Shown: positions 46,498-57,758 of the stretch, piece by piece
Position numbering within the stretch: the stretch's first letter is position 1
Layout of the letters: each line of letters opens with the position of its first letter
Assembly: GCF_030384665.1 (NCBI RefSeq)
Contig: NC_083679.1
Span: 1,054,001 to 1,118,000, forward strand
DNA from: Lodderomyces elongisporus
Lineage: Eukaryota > Ascomycota > Pichiomycetes > Serinales > Debaryomycetaceae
Reading direction: 5' to 3'
Length of the DNA stretch: 64,000 bases
Notes under the pieces: generated by a model
Seen by the model: the letters and a program-made list of their open reading frames with translations, nothing else
What the model was told of the DNA's origin: nothing
Databases searched by the model: none
Position numbers and translations under genes: made by a program

Positions 46498-48840
46498 CTA
46501 GATATTCCCTTTAGTTTTAGCTTTTTCGTCACACCCCCAAATTTTGACTAGTTTGTCGTCGCCAACACTTCCCCATAGTTTACCGTAATCTATATTTTTA
46601 GTGTAAACACCTCTCAAGTTCCAATCGACGGCATTGCACAAGTCTACGTGGGCTTTGATTCTTGTTATGAGTTGGCCCGTGTGTAATTTCCAAAAGTAGA
46701 CAAACCCGTCATCGCTTCCACTCAACACCAATTCCTCTTCACCGGTTTCTTCATTCAAGTAGCCAAATGAGGAGCGAACAATGTATGAGCTTTGACTATG
46801 GCCAATATACTTGCGATATAATATTGGTGGTTTGTAATTGTATAGTGGCGAGATATCCCATATTTGCAACTCATCTGGTGCAGAGCTAACAAGCACGTAT
46901 TTGCCATTTTGCGAGACCGAGCATGAGGTTAAGCGGCCCTTCAAGTTGATCTCGGCGAGCTTTCTTGTGGTTGATTCTTCATTGAATTGGTCGGGGATGC
47001 TAAAGAAATGTAATTGTTGGTCATTATTTGCTGTTATAAGGATGCGTCCATCGGGTGTAACTGCAAGATCATTAATTCTGTAAAATGGGTTTTCATTGGC
47101 AATTGCATTGTCTCCATTGGTTAGATTGGCACGAGAGGTTGATGAAGATGTTGCTCCTGTTCCTGCTCCTGCTGCTCCTCCTGTTGCTGCTGAAGTTGTT
47201 TCATCTATACTCTTCATCGACACATCATCGTCTCCTGAAGGTGGTGCATCTCCCAACCCTCTGGTTCTTCCTGATAATGTACTTCCCTTTGATGGATCCA
47301 ATTCTATATCTTCATCGTGTGGGAATGTTGATGTCCAATCATGGTGGTTTCTGAAATTAAACGGCTCGTTATCTTCATCGATGTTGGAATAAAAATCGAA
47401 GATTTCTCTACCGTGGCAATCGAAAATCTTCAACACTTTATCAGGCGAGCCTATAATAAACTGAGGTGTTTTTATTGTGGTAGTAGAGGAAGAAGCAGCA
47501 GCATCAGCAGCAGCAGCAGCAGAATCTGAAAGTGTTACTTCTTTGATGTGAGGAAGAAACTCACATGACCAAGTCTTTATATCCTGTCCCAATGTGAAGC
47601 AAGTCACAAGTTTTATTTCCAGCAGAAGAGATTGCGCTTCACTTCTAGTAATTCTTTTTTTGTGGATATCACCAATTTGCCATACTCTAACCACGGTATC
47701 GAGACAGCAGCTGACAATGTATTGTTCATTGGGGTCCCAGCAACAGTAGATGACTGCTTTGGTTTTCCCGCTAGATGGTTTTGCTGAAAGTGTGCTAAAT
47801 GCTGTTTCATCTGCTGCATTAGTTGGTTCCAAAGCCTTGATTAATCTAAACTTGTCATGGACATCGTATAGCATCATTCTGCCATCCAATGAGCCTGTGA
47901 CTAGAAATTTGCCCAGTGGCGAGAATTTCAAAAACCAAACTTCATCCAAATGGTGGGTTAGGGTATGGAGAAGTTTTGTTACATTGAAGTTGTGGAACTG
48001 GAATGGATCTGACTCGGTGGATGAGGTTGTTGTTGTTGTTGTTATTATATTGTTTGTGCTGTTGTTACTATTATTATTACTATTACTATTATTTCTTCTT
48101 CTTCCTTTGCGTTCTTGTTTGCTTCTTGGTGGGAGGTATAGTGGTACTTGTGATTGTTTGTATTTGACTGCATAGTCAATTAATTGCGAGAGTGCAGGTA
48201 CGTTTGTTATAGAGTTGAAGATGATTGGAGATAATATGAATAGTTTTTGAAAAATAACATCCTGAGCTCGGTGTATATCGTCTTCCAAAGGTGCAATATT
48301 GAAAAAGTATTCGTCCATGTCAATGTTTTTGTTTAATAGCAATTTGGACTCTTGTTCAAATGTCAAGTTTTGGAGTATAGAGTGGTCAAACAAGTCGTAA
48401 ATGCTTTCTTCGCCATATTCCTCTTTTGTGTCAATTGATTCAATCAACGGTAGTAATTGGTTTGATATATATTTCAATTCATCGACTTTGTTTCTATTTT
48501 GGTAGAAATTGAATCTTCTAATCATATACAATACTAGGGATATAACCAGTTTGTTTTTGGTTCCTTGATAGTTTGTCAACTTGATAAAGTCGTTGGTGGC
48601 TTTAAAGTTACTTTCATCTTGGGTTTCTTCAAGACATTTTAGTAAATATTGATCGATTGTTTGGTAGTTGTGTGTACGTAAAGCGTGATGGAACCAATTG
48701 AGTAGTGTTGGGATTTCTTGTGCTTGTTGTTTTTGAATTTTTGCCGTATACTCTTGAAGGAGGTTGTTTGCTATTTGGGAGTAGCCTAAACTTCGCAAAG
48801 CTTTAACAATGACGTGTGTTTGAAAATCTTCTGAAACCAT
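46498..48840 (-). CDS. GID7: GID ubiquitin ligase subunit Gid7 (WDR26-like)
   Basis: A 780-residue subunit of the GID/CTLH E3 ligase, which marks gluconeogenic enzymes for breakdown when glucose returns. Gid7 dimers join two GID cores into the larger assembly. The N-terminus has a LisH-like helix pair (VIVKALRSLGYSQIANNLLQ, residues 11-30) and a CTLH-like region to about 110 (IPTLLNWFHHALRTHNYQTI). A WD40 propeller follows from about 285 to the end, with clear blades: LTHHLDEVWFLKFSPLGKFL-VTGSLDG near 295, CCWDPNEQYIVSCCLDTVVR-VWQIGD near 360 and VLSGSDDGFVYFWKL near 715. Two inserts (Asn/Thr near 255 and Ser/Ala/Gly near 540-570) lengthen it. The ATG is the first in frame. Confidence 0.92.
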   Translation of the reverse strand: MVSEDFQTHVIVKALRSLGYSQIANNLLQEYTAKIQKQQAQEIPTLLNWFHHALRTHNYQTIDQYLLKCLEETQDESNFKATNDFIKLTNYQGTKNKLVISLVLYMIRRFNFYQNRNKVDELKYISNQLLPLIESIDTKEEYGEESIYDLFDHSILQNLTFEQESKLLLNKNIDMDEYFFNIAPLEDDIHRAQDVIFQKLFILSPIIFNSITNVPALSQLIDYAVKYKQSQVPLYLPPRSKQERKGRRRNNSNSNNNSNNSTNNIITTTTTTSSTESDPFQFHNFNVTKLLHTLTHHLDEVWFLKFSPLGKFLVTGSLDGRMMLYDVHDKFRLIKALEPTNAADETAFSTLSAKPSSGKTKAVIYCCWDPNEQYIVSCCLDTVVRVWQIGDIHKKRITRSEAQSLLLEIKLVTCFTLGQDIKTWSCEFLPHIKEVTLSDSAAAAADAAASSSTTTIKTPQFIIGSPDKVLKIFDCHGREIFDFYSNIDEDNEPFNFRNHHDWTSTFPHDEDIELDPSKGSTLSGRTRGLGDAPPSGDDDVSMKSIDETTSAATGGAAGAGTGATSSSTSRANLTNGDNAIANENPFYRINDLAVTPDGRILITANNDQQLHFFSIPDQFNEESTTRKLAEINLKGRLTSCSVSQNGKYVLVSSAPDELQIWDISPLYNYKPPILYRKYIGHSQSSYIVRSSFGYLNEETGEEELVLSGSDDGFVYFWKLHTGQLITRIKAHVDLCNAVDWNLRGVYTKNIDYGKLWGSVGDDKLVKIWGCDEKAKTKGNI

Positions 48841-50423
48841 TAAGTTATCTGTAAAGTTAAATACGTTTTAAAGAAGAAGGTAGAGGATTCTAGAGTTGTA
48901 ATAGGTCTTTTTTAGTTGTAAACAATTGAAGAATATTAAGGGGGGAAAAAATAAAGGGTTAAGGTGGGATTTTAGAGATAGTGGATCCAAGTGGGAAATA
49001 TGTTTTGTAACGAGAGTTAAAAGAGAGAGAGAGAGAGGGGAGGAGTAGTAACCCATTTCTCCTTTTTTTTTTCTTTTATCACTCCATAATACTGTGGAGG
49101 TGAAATCACAATAATAAGTGCATGGCACATTAAACACTGTTTCTGTATTTGGTATTATGTGCGGCGTTATAAGACAAAGCGTAATACATTTGAAGGTATC
49201 ACGTGCACAACTCTTATCTTTCCGCTTTAAATTTTTAAGTTCTCAACTACTTAATTTTTCAGTTCAATTTGTTGCAAAAAACAAAAATATGGGGAAAAAC
49301 ATGAGAACAAAAAACTTTAAAGTGAATTGTAAAAGGGGTAGCAAAATCTTCTTTTTTTTTAAAATACTAATGATAAGTATGAGGGGTAACCTAATATTTG
49401 AAATATTTGGTTTGTTTCTTTCATGTATGAATTGTACTCATAGAGTGATATGTATACACTCCCCCACTAAAAGAGTCTCGAGTAGATTGATTGCTGACAA
49501 ATGAAATTTCCATTCCATCAATTCTAGCCTACTTTATCTTTTGGTTACCACCTATATAGTTTGCACTGCTTTAATCTTTGTTTTTCTTTTTTTGAACTGT
49601 TGTGCGTGGGTGCGTAGGTGGGTTGGTGCTTGTTTTGGTTTTATAATAAGTTTTTTCTTCTTTTTTTTTTTTTTGATTGATAACTGAGATTTGTCGAATA
49701 GGGTGTTGCAGATCTTGAAAGACATAGCCGCCAAAATATTTTAGTCTTTTATTTTTATTTTATTTGTTATAAAGAGAAAAAAAGGAGGTGGGATGTGATG
49801 AGTGGATGGAGCGAAAGAGAGTGTGGAAGAGAAGGGAAAGTGAGAAAACAATGTATAACCATAACAAAGTGAAAAAAAAATACTGAATTGGCAGTGCTTG
49901 TACTTCAATGTACATATAATAGTATGGCTACTATATGAAAGTAATTTATAAAAGTTTTAGAGGAGTTATACATATACATTGTGTGTGTAAACATTGGTAG
50001 AGTTAGTGTTTTAGATAGGTACGGCATAACAAACTACATTTGAATGAAGTTGCGTTTGCAGATCGTATATGCATCCCAATTTGGTGAGACAATATACCTC
50101 CTATTCTTTTTTATCATATATATATATTTAAGTCTCCTATATATTAATCTTTAATTGGTTGGTCAAAGTTTATTACATCATTAGGTGAATCCACTAACAG
50201 AAACCATTCTTTTTCTTTTTTTTTTAGATAAAAATCTCAGCCTCGTTTGATTGTTAAAGATAAACAGCAATGAACAATGCAATTTGGTTGAGAGTAGATA
50301 GAGTGGAGAGGGTGGCAAAATTAGCGTATGTTTTTATTCTTTCAAAAGAGGTAGTATTTGCTGTTTTTTTCTATATATATTATACATTATATATATATAT
50401 ATGTATACTGTAGTATACTTTAC

Positions 50424-50678
50424 GTAAGCGGATACTATTTCCTATTTAGTCAATAAGTGCGAAGCTTTCTTGTGTTTACGGAGTTAGATCCCTGTTGAGC
50501 AAACAATATTCTCAATTCTTTTTTATTCTTTTTTATTTATTTATTTTTATTTCTTGTAAATTTTGGATGAGGATGATGAGGGGACAATAATAATGATGAT
50601 GATGATGATGATGAAGGTGGTGAATGTGCAAAAAGTGGAAAGTATCATCGTACATTGCAGATTAGTAAGCGGATACTA
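50424..50678. promoter_or_regulatory. Direct pair of GTAAGCGGATACTA
   Basis: The same 14 bases occur at 50424-50437 and 50665-50678, 241 bases apart, in the gap upstream of a Zn2Cys6 factor gene. The CGG inside is typical of zinc-cluster target sites. Autoregulation is possible; this is inference. Confidence 0.45.
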
Positions 50679-53600
50679 ATACAACAAAGACCACAAAGAA
50701 AAAACACACACACTCACACACAAAAAAAGAAAAAAAAGAAGAACAGGAAGAAAGAAGATAGAGCAAGGTTCTAGAGCAACAAATATTATTTGCAGTTGTT
50801 GTGTTTGAACGATACTTATACTCACCACTCTTTGTCTCTGTCTTTGTCTCTATCTCTTTGCAATATACATATTGAAATATATTTAATAAGCGGCTGGCGT
50901 TCACATGCAAAGTCTATGTATTCAAAGAATAATAGCCATAGTAGTAGCTACCCCTCCCACCTCTGTAGTCTACTAGCCATACGTGTTAACAAAACTGGAG
51001 AAATAGACCAAACTGAATGACGTTTGGAAACTTTTTTCTTGAGTGATTTCACATAGACATAGGCACATAGTAGGCACATAGACACACACACGAGAGAGAG
51101 ACAGAGAGAGACGAGATGGTAAATCTCTCAACTTTATTTGTCTTTATGCTTAAATGGAAACATCGGATTAATACAAAATGTGACCCAAAGAAAGAAAACA
51201 AACTTAACTTAACTGCACTTAACTTATGCACTCTTTTCCCTCTCTCTTTCAAAACTTCTTTGTTCTTTTTTTTTTTTAAAAAAGGAAGATTAAAGTGTCT
51301 GTTTTGGCTAAATGTTTCTTATTCACGCTTCGTGTAAAGTTTAAGTGAACAATGCCAAAACGAATAAATAAATAAAAAACATAAACATTGATGACTAATT
51401 GTTTGTTGTTGTTGTTATTGAATCTTCTTTTTCAAACAATTGTTTCTTCATTAAAACCTAATGGTGACAAGGCTGTGTCTGTGTGTGAACATATATGTTC
51501 AATGATTGTGAAGTAATAGTTCCTATTGTTTGTTTCTCTTCTAAATAGTATAGTCCATATTTTCACAAACAATTAGTCATACTTTGTTTACGTATCCTCT
51601 AATCTTAAATATTCATTCGTTAAAAGGAGGTGGGGTGGGGGGTTTAGTTGAGAGGATGGTAAAAAGGGGGAACTGTAACCATTTAGAGTTTGAGTGGCGA
51701 AAAATTACCTTTAAACGTTAATTAAATGAACGAACAAATTTTTTTTTATTTCAATATTGAAAATGATGGGAGCGGATATTATACACAATTGGCTAATTTT
51801 TTTGTTCCTGAACCAGCCGATGGTTGAAAGAAGCCACAGATATTATACAGTTAATGGAATGTTCTTAAACCCATTTAAGTTTTTGTTTTTGTTTTTCTTG
51901 TTTTATCTAATCTTTGTTATTCAAATACAAGAATTCACACTCTCCTTTTACAAAAATACTAGAACCCAATTGACTTGCAAAATAAGAAAACAACAAGAAT
52001 AAATGGAATCGGGCAAATATGTTTCAGTGTTCGGATAAAGAACTGTATTTTTTTTCTTTTCCCATTACAGCCGCGTACAAAAAATAGAGAGAAGTGGGCG
52101 TTCTACTGCGGTGAAAAAAAACAGAGCTCAAAAGTATATAGTAATATATAATTCTTATGTAACTAATAGTAGATATCGTTTAACAAAACAGTAGCAGTTT
52201 CAATTTACATCATCAATGCAAGGCTAGAATGTTGGGCTAATAAAACTCCACTAAAAAGAAAAAAAGGAAAAGAGGGGCTGTGATTATTTGTTACATTATA
52301 TTTTGGTTCTTCTTGTTGTTCTTGTTGTTTAACTTTTATGGTGGATAAACAGCGATAAGCAAAAGTGTATTGAACAACAAGAAAGGAAAGCAAAGAAACA
52401 AAAAAAAAAGAAAAGAGCCTTTTAACGATATGGTCATACGGCGTTTTCTCTTCAACTTCTTCTTCAACAACAAAAACAACTTCTTTTTCTTCTTCTTCGT
52501 ACTCTTTCTTTTTTCGTTCTTTTTCAATTCAAGGTTTAATCTTTCAACAGATCAAAACATTGCAATTTTGTTCTAGTCTCGTATCTCATATAAAATAATA
52601 TAAATAAAATATAAAGTATAAAAAATAAAATTAAGGTCTACTCGTTATTTGTTTCTGATTCTATTTTTGTATACACACACACAAAATATACAATTGATGA
52701 CCCTCCCCCTTCTCTCTTCTTAGTAGTACCTCTCTATTGTATTCCTCCATCTATATACATATATACAAAAGGAAGTATCACAACCATTGGAAATTAGACT
52801 GTTCCTATTGTTCTCTTGCAAAAGCACTGTTGGTTAATTATCCAACCAACAGAATGTGAAAAATTGGAAAATTGAATACAAAAAGTTAAAGTATGCGGAA
52901 TTTTCTTTGCAAAGCCAACTTCTAGTCCTATATACTATATGCAGTCTCACACCGGTTTTCATCTTCTCTCTTTATTCTTTGGCGCACACACACAAGGACA
53001 CACATACAAACAAACATACAAATACACATTTACTCTCACTCTTTCACTATTTCACTCAATTTCATTCATCTTCACTATCACTATCAACATCAACTTCAAC
53101 ATCCACTTCTTCCATTCCCAATTACCTGATAATAATGATGCAATCATGCACCAACAACTAAACAAGGTTTTAAAAAACAAAAACAGTGTGCTCTTATTTG
53201 TTTATTCCTCTTCTTTCTTTCTTTCTTTGTCTCTCCATTCATGCGATTAGTAAGAAATGGTTAAAATAGCATTAGTCAATAGTACATTTGTTTAGTACAC
53301 GCTGCAAATTTCAATCTTTAGTAGTAATGTACTTTGGAAACAGCTACCTCTAATAAAATTTTTAAACCTCCATACAGTTTCTTTTTCAAAGAAATAGAAG
53401 AACTTAAGAACCAGTCCCTCTCTCTCATCTGCAAGAGGGTAAATTATTCACCCAACAGCCAAACAACTCAAGAGAGTATTTTGACAATAAGCAAAGAGAA
53501 AGAGAGAGAGAGAGACAAAAGAACATAAAGAACAAAAGGGTTATAATTACAAGTAAATCGTACATCTCAAAGTCCCACATACATACATACATGTGTATCT

Positions 53601-53972
53601 ATATATACATATATAGTTAGTTAGTTAGCTAGTTCTATAAAGCTTCTATATAAACAGATGCAATTTGCCATCACAGAATATTCAGTTTCCTATTTCTAAT
53701 ATTTCTAATTTTGCTTACCCATACCATCCTTATTTCGAAACTCCAACTATTTGTGGTACATTGTCACTGTTTATCTTGAGACATTTGCTACTCCACACAT
53801 ATTCCGTACAAGACTTCATCTCCCCCTTTATTTTTTTATTTCATTTCATTTTTTTTTAATTTTTAATTTCCCCCTTCTTCCTCATCTTCTAAATTTTTTT
53901 GAAGAAGTTGAATATTCTATCATACTTAGTCAATCCATTCTACACATACACTCAATATCCATCTTCAACCCC

Positions 53973-54000
53973 CGTTCATCGTTCATCGTTCATCGTTCAC
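53973..54000. repeat. Four tandem CGTTCAT units in the leader of the zinc-cluster gene
   Basis: Four heptamers in a row (the last ends in C) lie about 60 bases before the ATG, so they are likely within the 5' UTR. Confidence 0.85.
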
Positions 54001-54062
54001 ATCACTCATCTGCTTATATTTATTATTTGTTATTAATATCGCCAAGATAATTACCTAGCAAG

Positions 54063-57000
54063 ATGGGTAAAGTGCGAAGTAGACCATCCAAGGTTTGTGA
54101 CTTTTGTAAACGAAGAAAAGTAAAGTGTGATCTAGGCAACCCATGCTCCACTTGCGTCAAATACAAAAAGAGCCCATGTGTCTATACAGAGACTGTAGAA
54201 GGAGAGATAAACGGATTTATCAAATCACCACAAGACCAGAGTAATAAATACCAGCCACAACAACCACAGCAGCCACTTCCCAATGTGTACCCATCGCGCT
54301 ACTCAAGCAGCTCCTCACTCTCTACTTCCAACGGCACCTTATACTCATCCACTAGAGACTCATTCTCATCAAGCAACTCAAGTAATTCGCTAGAGTACCC
54401 AAACATTCCAAACACAAGAAATGTCATGTCTCTCCCCACAATCCATGACGCATCAAACTCACATTCCAATGCAAATTCTAACATAGAGTTGGTGCAAGAC
54501 GAATTGGTATTGCTCAAACAAAAGTTGAGCAATTTAGAACAACAATTGACAGTGCAACAACAACAACAATTGCAAGCATTGTTTCCATACCAAAATCAAC
54601 AAACTGTAGAAAGCCAGTCCAATCAACAAAGCCAACTAAACTCGCCAAATCTTTTACAAGGATATTCTCAACAGAGAAATATAGAACTTGGCAACACTGT
54701 GAATAATGGAAGTAGTACAAAAACCCCTGGATGTCCATTGCAAGGATACTTTACAAACGATTCAACAGCTGCATCATCACAAAAAACAAGAGAGATTGGT
54801 GAAGATGTAGGTCCCATTGAACTCAAATCCTTACTCGGATTCAACCCTATAGACTCACCCAACGACAAGATCAATTTCCACGATGGATACAACCCGTCAA
54901 AAGATAGAGAACCAACACGCAGAAAACATTTGGGCCCATTGGCATGGAAAACTTTACTCAAAATAGACAATGCCATGGTTCCAGTATGGGCACACATGGC
55001 CAATATCAAAAACAGATATAGGACTCGCGGGTTTATGCCCCACGCCGAAGATGGCGCAACCCAAGCAGAAAAGAACTTTTCCGAAAAGGTTTATAACGAC
55101 GAATGCGAAGGGGAAGTAAGACCATTTAGAGAAACCGTTACCAAACCAGTGACTTCGAACCCATCGAAATTACTCATCACACAAGAACAACTACACGAAA
55201 AAGCACTTTGTCTTGGTCTTTCTTTTTACCAAGGTGGTTTAGACGCAGAAATGGAGTTGGTGGAAAAGATTAGACTTGTTTTACCAAAACAAAAAGTCAT
55301 TTGGAAATTATACAATCGATTCTTTACCCACTTGTACGCTGCGCTCCCATTATTGGATGAAGTTGAATTAAAGACACAATTGGAAAAATTAATTGGGCCC
55401 GAGGATTACAAAGAAACAAAAGTAACTGTTCACGTTGAGAAAAAATTGGACTTTGCTTACTTGGGCATACTCTTGATTGTCCTTCGATTTAGTTACATCT
55501 CGTTGTTCAGTCACGATTCAACAATAAACGAAATCAATTTCCAAACCCATGACCCATCACCAAAAGCCCAGCTTGTAAAGTTTTTGTTGAATAACCCAAT
55601 TGATATTGACGTGATTGATGTTGCTCAACTGTGCTTGGACCAATTCAATATTATGCGCACACCAAGCTTGACCTTGATGCAATTGGCATTAATGACTAGA
55701 GTATACCACCTGTATGCTCCTGAAGATGGAGACGGTATGGATGGTGGCGATGCACAAATATTCAATGCTAGTTTAATTCAAATGGCAAAACTGATTGGCT
55801 TACACCGGGACCCAGACAATTTCCAAGAGAATTATTACGATGAAAGAACCAATCACTTGGGACGCAAAATATGGTACTACTTGTTAATAATGGATATGAA
55901 TCATGCAATGGCCAATGGAACTTCATTAATGGTGGATATAGATGAGTTTGATACTAAGCATCCAACTTATTCACCAGGAAACGAAAATGTTATTGATGTA
56001 GAACTGGAAAAGATTGCATGTTCATGTTTCCCAGATTTCCACATTGTATATGGCCAAATGAGTACGATATTCAAGATGATTTCGAAAGTTCGGGGCTCGG
56101 TCAGTATGACAGAGCTTGTTAAGAGCGTTAATTCAATGGAGATTCATTTCAGAGAAAAATATGGATCATTGGGCCACAACTACAATATGTCTTCATCTTC
56201 CAAGAATACCATGCCAGATGCAATTAGACTCAAGATATTTTTCCAGGGCGGGTTTTTCTTGGTGTCAATGTACCTTCACATTTTCAACTATTACGAGAAA
56301 AAGAATAATCTTCAATTAGCTTATTATTATATCAAAAAAATGTTGGCTGTCGTTATTGACGAAATGATGCCATGTTTCAGTTGTTGTGTGAGTCATAAAC
56401 AAAATATGTTTAGAAACTCGATCGATTTGATTGCCACGCCAAGTTTTGAAATGGTGGCGCATAAGTCAATGGTTGTTATTCTTGGCATCTTTTTGAGACT
56501 CAAATTTTTCACACATTCAATGGAAAAAGGTCCTGACCACTCGATCAAGATGAAATCTTATGAGACACAGGATGTCAAGTATCAAACACATTTCCAGAAA
56601 CTACTTAATGTTACTGATTTGCTAATGAAATGTTGGGAAGTTTATAGAGATGGGTTGCGCAGGTTATCACAACGGTATTATTACGCTTGGGTTGTTACCA
56701 AGGCACAGCAGTTTTTGAAAATCTTGCTTAATGACGACTACTTGTCGACTTATAAGCCAACATTGATACTCCCACCGTTTACCACTGGAATGTTGACAAA
56801 ATTGGAAGAGTTGGCAGAAACTTCGTTAGCAAGAATACAACAACTGAAAAAGGCAAGCAAGAATGGGAGGAGAGCAGATGCGGAAGATACTGATGGCAAT
56901 GGCAATTTGAATGTGAGTGGTAATAACTATTCCGCTATGGCGGGTACTAATTCCGATATGAGCACCGATGACATTTCAATTAATCATAAAAACTCTGTTG

Positions 57001-57410
57001 GTTCAACCTCGAGTGCTGAGGAGTACAAACCCAATGAACAAATTGATAGTATATGGCTACAAATGATGAATATGAAGAATGATGACCCAACAAACAAATT
57101 TTATGGTAATTCCAATACAGGAGAGATGATGAACAACCCATTAACGGCCCAAACACCTAGTTTTCTTGCTCAAAATATGGATGGTTCGGGTGTTGGATTT
57201 AGTCCTGGGATCGGATTGTCACAGTATTCTTTTGGTTCACAGGGTGTAATGAATTCTGGAATTGCAGCTGGAGGCAATAATGGGGTTAGTGGGTTTGGTG
57301 GAGGTGGTGTTAGTGGTGGTGGTTACAATTTTTCTTCAATTTTTGATACCAACAGTGTGAATATGTTTGAGAACTTCCCCATTGATGAGTTTTTCAAAGA
57401 TTTGTCTTGA
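54063..57410 (+). CDS. Zn2Cys6 transcription factor with fungal-specific domain
   Basis: A 1115-residue nuclear DNA-binding regulator. The zinc cluster is at the extreme N-terminus, with Cys12, Cys15, Cys22, Cys28, Cys31 and Cys39 (spacing 2-6-5-2-7) and the basic loop KRRKVK. A Ser/Asn/Gln linker leads to a short coiled coil (VLLKQKLSNLEQQLTVQQQ, about 152-170), the usual dimerisation element. The fungal-specific transcription-factor (middle homology) domain spans about 290-800, with IWKLYNRFFTHLYAALPLLD, QMAKLIGLHRDP and GRKIWYYLLIMDMNHA as landmarks. The C-terminus is Asn/Gly/Ser-rich and ends in an acidic-hydrophobic segment (MFENFPIDEFFKDLS) that looks like an activation domain. I cannot name the orthologue; large Hap1/Mrr1-like Candida factors have similar architecture. 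The 5.2-kb upstream gap and tandem leader repeats suggest complex control. Confidence 0.9.
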   Translation: MGKVRSRPSKVCDFCKRRKVKCDLGNPCSTCVKYKKSPCVYTETVEGEINGFIKSPQDQSNKYQPQQPQQPLPNVYPSRYSSSSSLSTSNGTLYSSTRDSFSSSNSSNSLEYPNIPNTRNVMSLPTIHDASNSHSNANSNIELVQDELVLLKQKLSNLEQQLTVQQQQQLQALFPYQNQQTVESQSNQQSQLNSPNLLQGYSQQRNIELGNTVNNGSSTKTPGCPLQGYFTNDSTAASSQKTREIGEDVGPIELKSLLGFNPIDSPNDKINFHDGYNPSKDREPTRRKHLGPLAWKTLLKIDNAMVPVWAHMANIKNRYRTRGFMPHAEDGATQAEKNFSEKVYNDECEGEVRPFRETVTKPVTSNPSKLLITQEQLHEKALCLGLSFYQGGLDAEMELVEKIRLVLPKQKVIWKLYNRFFTHLYAALPLLDEVELKTQLEKLIGPEDYKETKVTVHVEKKLDFAYLGILLIVLRFSYISLFSHDSTINEINFQTHDPSPKAQLVKFLLNNPIDIDVIDVAQLCLDQFNIMRTPSLTLMQLALMTRVYHLYAPEDGDGMDGGDAQIFNASLIQMAKLIGLHRDPDNFQENYYDERTNHLGRKIWYYLLIMDMNHAMANGTSLMVDIDEFDTKHPTYSPGNENVIDVELEKIACSCFPDFHIVYGQMSTIFKMISKVRGSVSMTELVKSVNSMEIHFREKYGSLGHNYNMSSSSKNTMPDAIRLKIFFQGGFFLVSMYLHIFNYYEKKNNLQLAYYYIKKMLAVVIDEMMPCFSCCVSHKQNMFRNSIDLIATPSFEMVAHKSMVVILGIFLRLKFFTHSMEKGPDHSIKMKSYETQDVKYQTHFQKLLNVTDLLMKCWEVYRDGLRRLSQRYYYAWVVTKAQQFLKILLNDDYLSTYKPTLILPPFTTGMLTKLEELAETSLARIQQLKKASKNGRRADAEDTDGNGNLNVSGNNYSAMAGTNSDMSTDDISINHKNSVGSTSSAEEYKPNEQIDSIWLQMMNMKNDDPTNKFYGNSNTGEMMNNPLTAQTPSFLAQNMDGSGVGFSPGIGLSQYSFGSQGVMNSGIAAGGNNGVSGFGGGGVSGGGYNFSSIFDTNSVNMFENFPIDEFFKDLS

Positions 57411-57758
57411 TTATGGTTGTGTGGTTGTGATTTGAAGTATTATTCTTTTTCTTTTTCTTTCAATTCTAAGTGAGATTGCATTTTGCGCCTTTTGATAATT
57501 TGTGTGCTACTATAGAAGGAACGTTACACATTTGCTTGTGTGTCTGTGTGTGTGTGCTTTCTTTTTATTTATTTTAACCTTTTTTTTTATTTCCTTGATG
57601 ATGATAATGATGATTATACGCTTTTACATCAAATTTGTATGTATTTATATTTATTTATCTATATATATATATATATAGTTTATGATAACTCATGTAAATA
57701 GAAAACGTGTGTTTTTAGTTTTAGTATATTACAATATGTTAGTGTACACACTTTAGCT
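57411..57758. other. Convergent 3' region
   Basis: 348 bases with a TG run (57538-57556), a GATGATAATGATGA block and a (TA)n run at about 57659-57677. No gene is seen. Confidence 0.5.

Larger units (their letters stand above)
48841..54062. other. 5.2-kb gene-free gap upstream of the zinc-cluster gene
   Basis: Divergent region between GID7 and the transcription-factor gene. It holds a GAGA run (49024-49036), a TCACGTGC site at 49199-49206, a (TA)n run near 50390, a GATGAT repeat at 50590-50615 and a pair of GTAAGCGGATACTA words at 50424-50437 and 50665-50678. A (GA)n run follows near 51093-51115, then a G-rich GGAGGTGGGGTGGGG stretch near 51626-51642. Four CGTTCAT units lie at 53973-54000 just before the ATG. 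The open frames here (49118-49504, 51757-52002 and others) start with GTG/TTG or are simple sequence. A long leader and promoter is usual for regulatory genes in this clade. Confidence 0.55.

Noticed and set aside
49118..49504. 128-codon plus-strand frame
   Set aside because: It begins with GTG and has no domain; composition looks like A+T-rich intergenic DNA.
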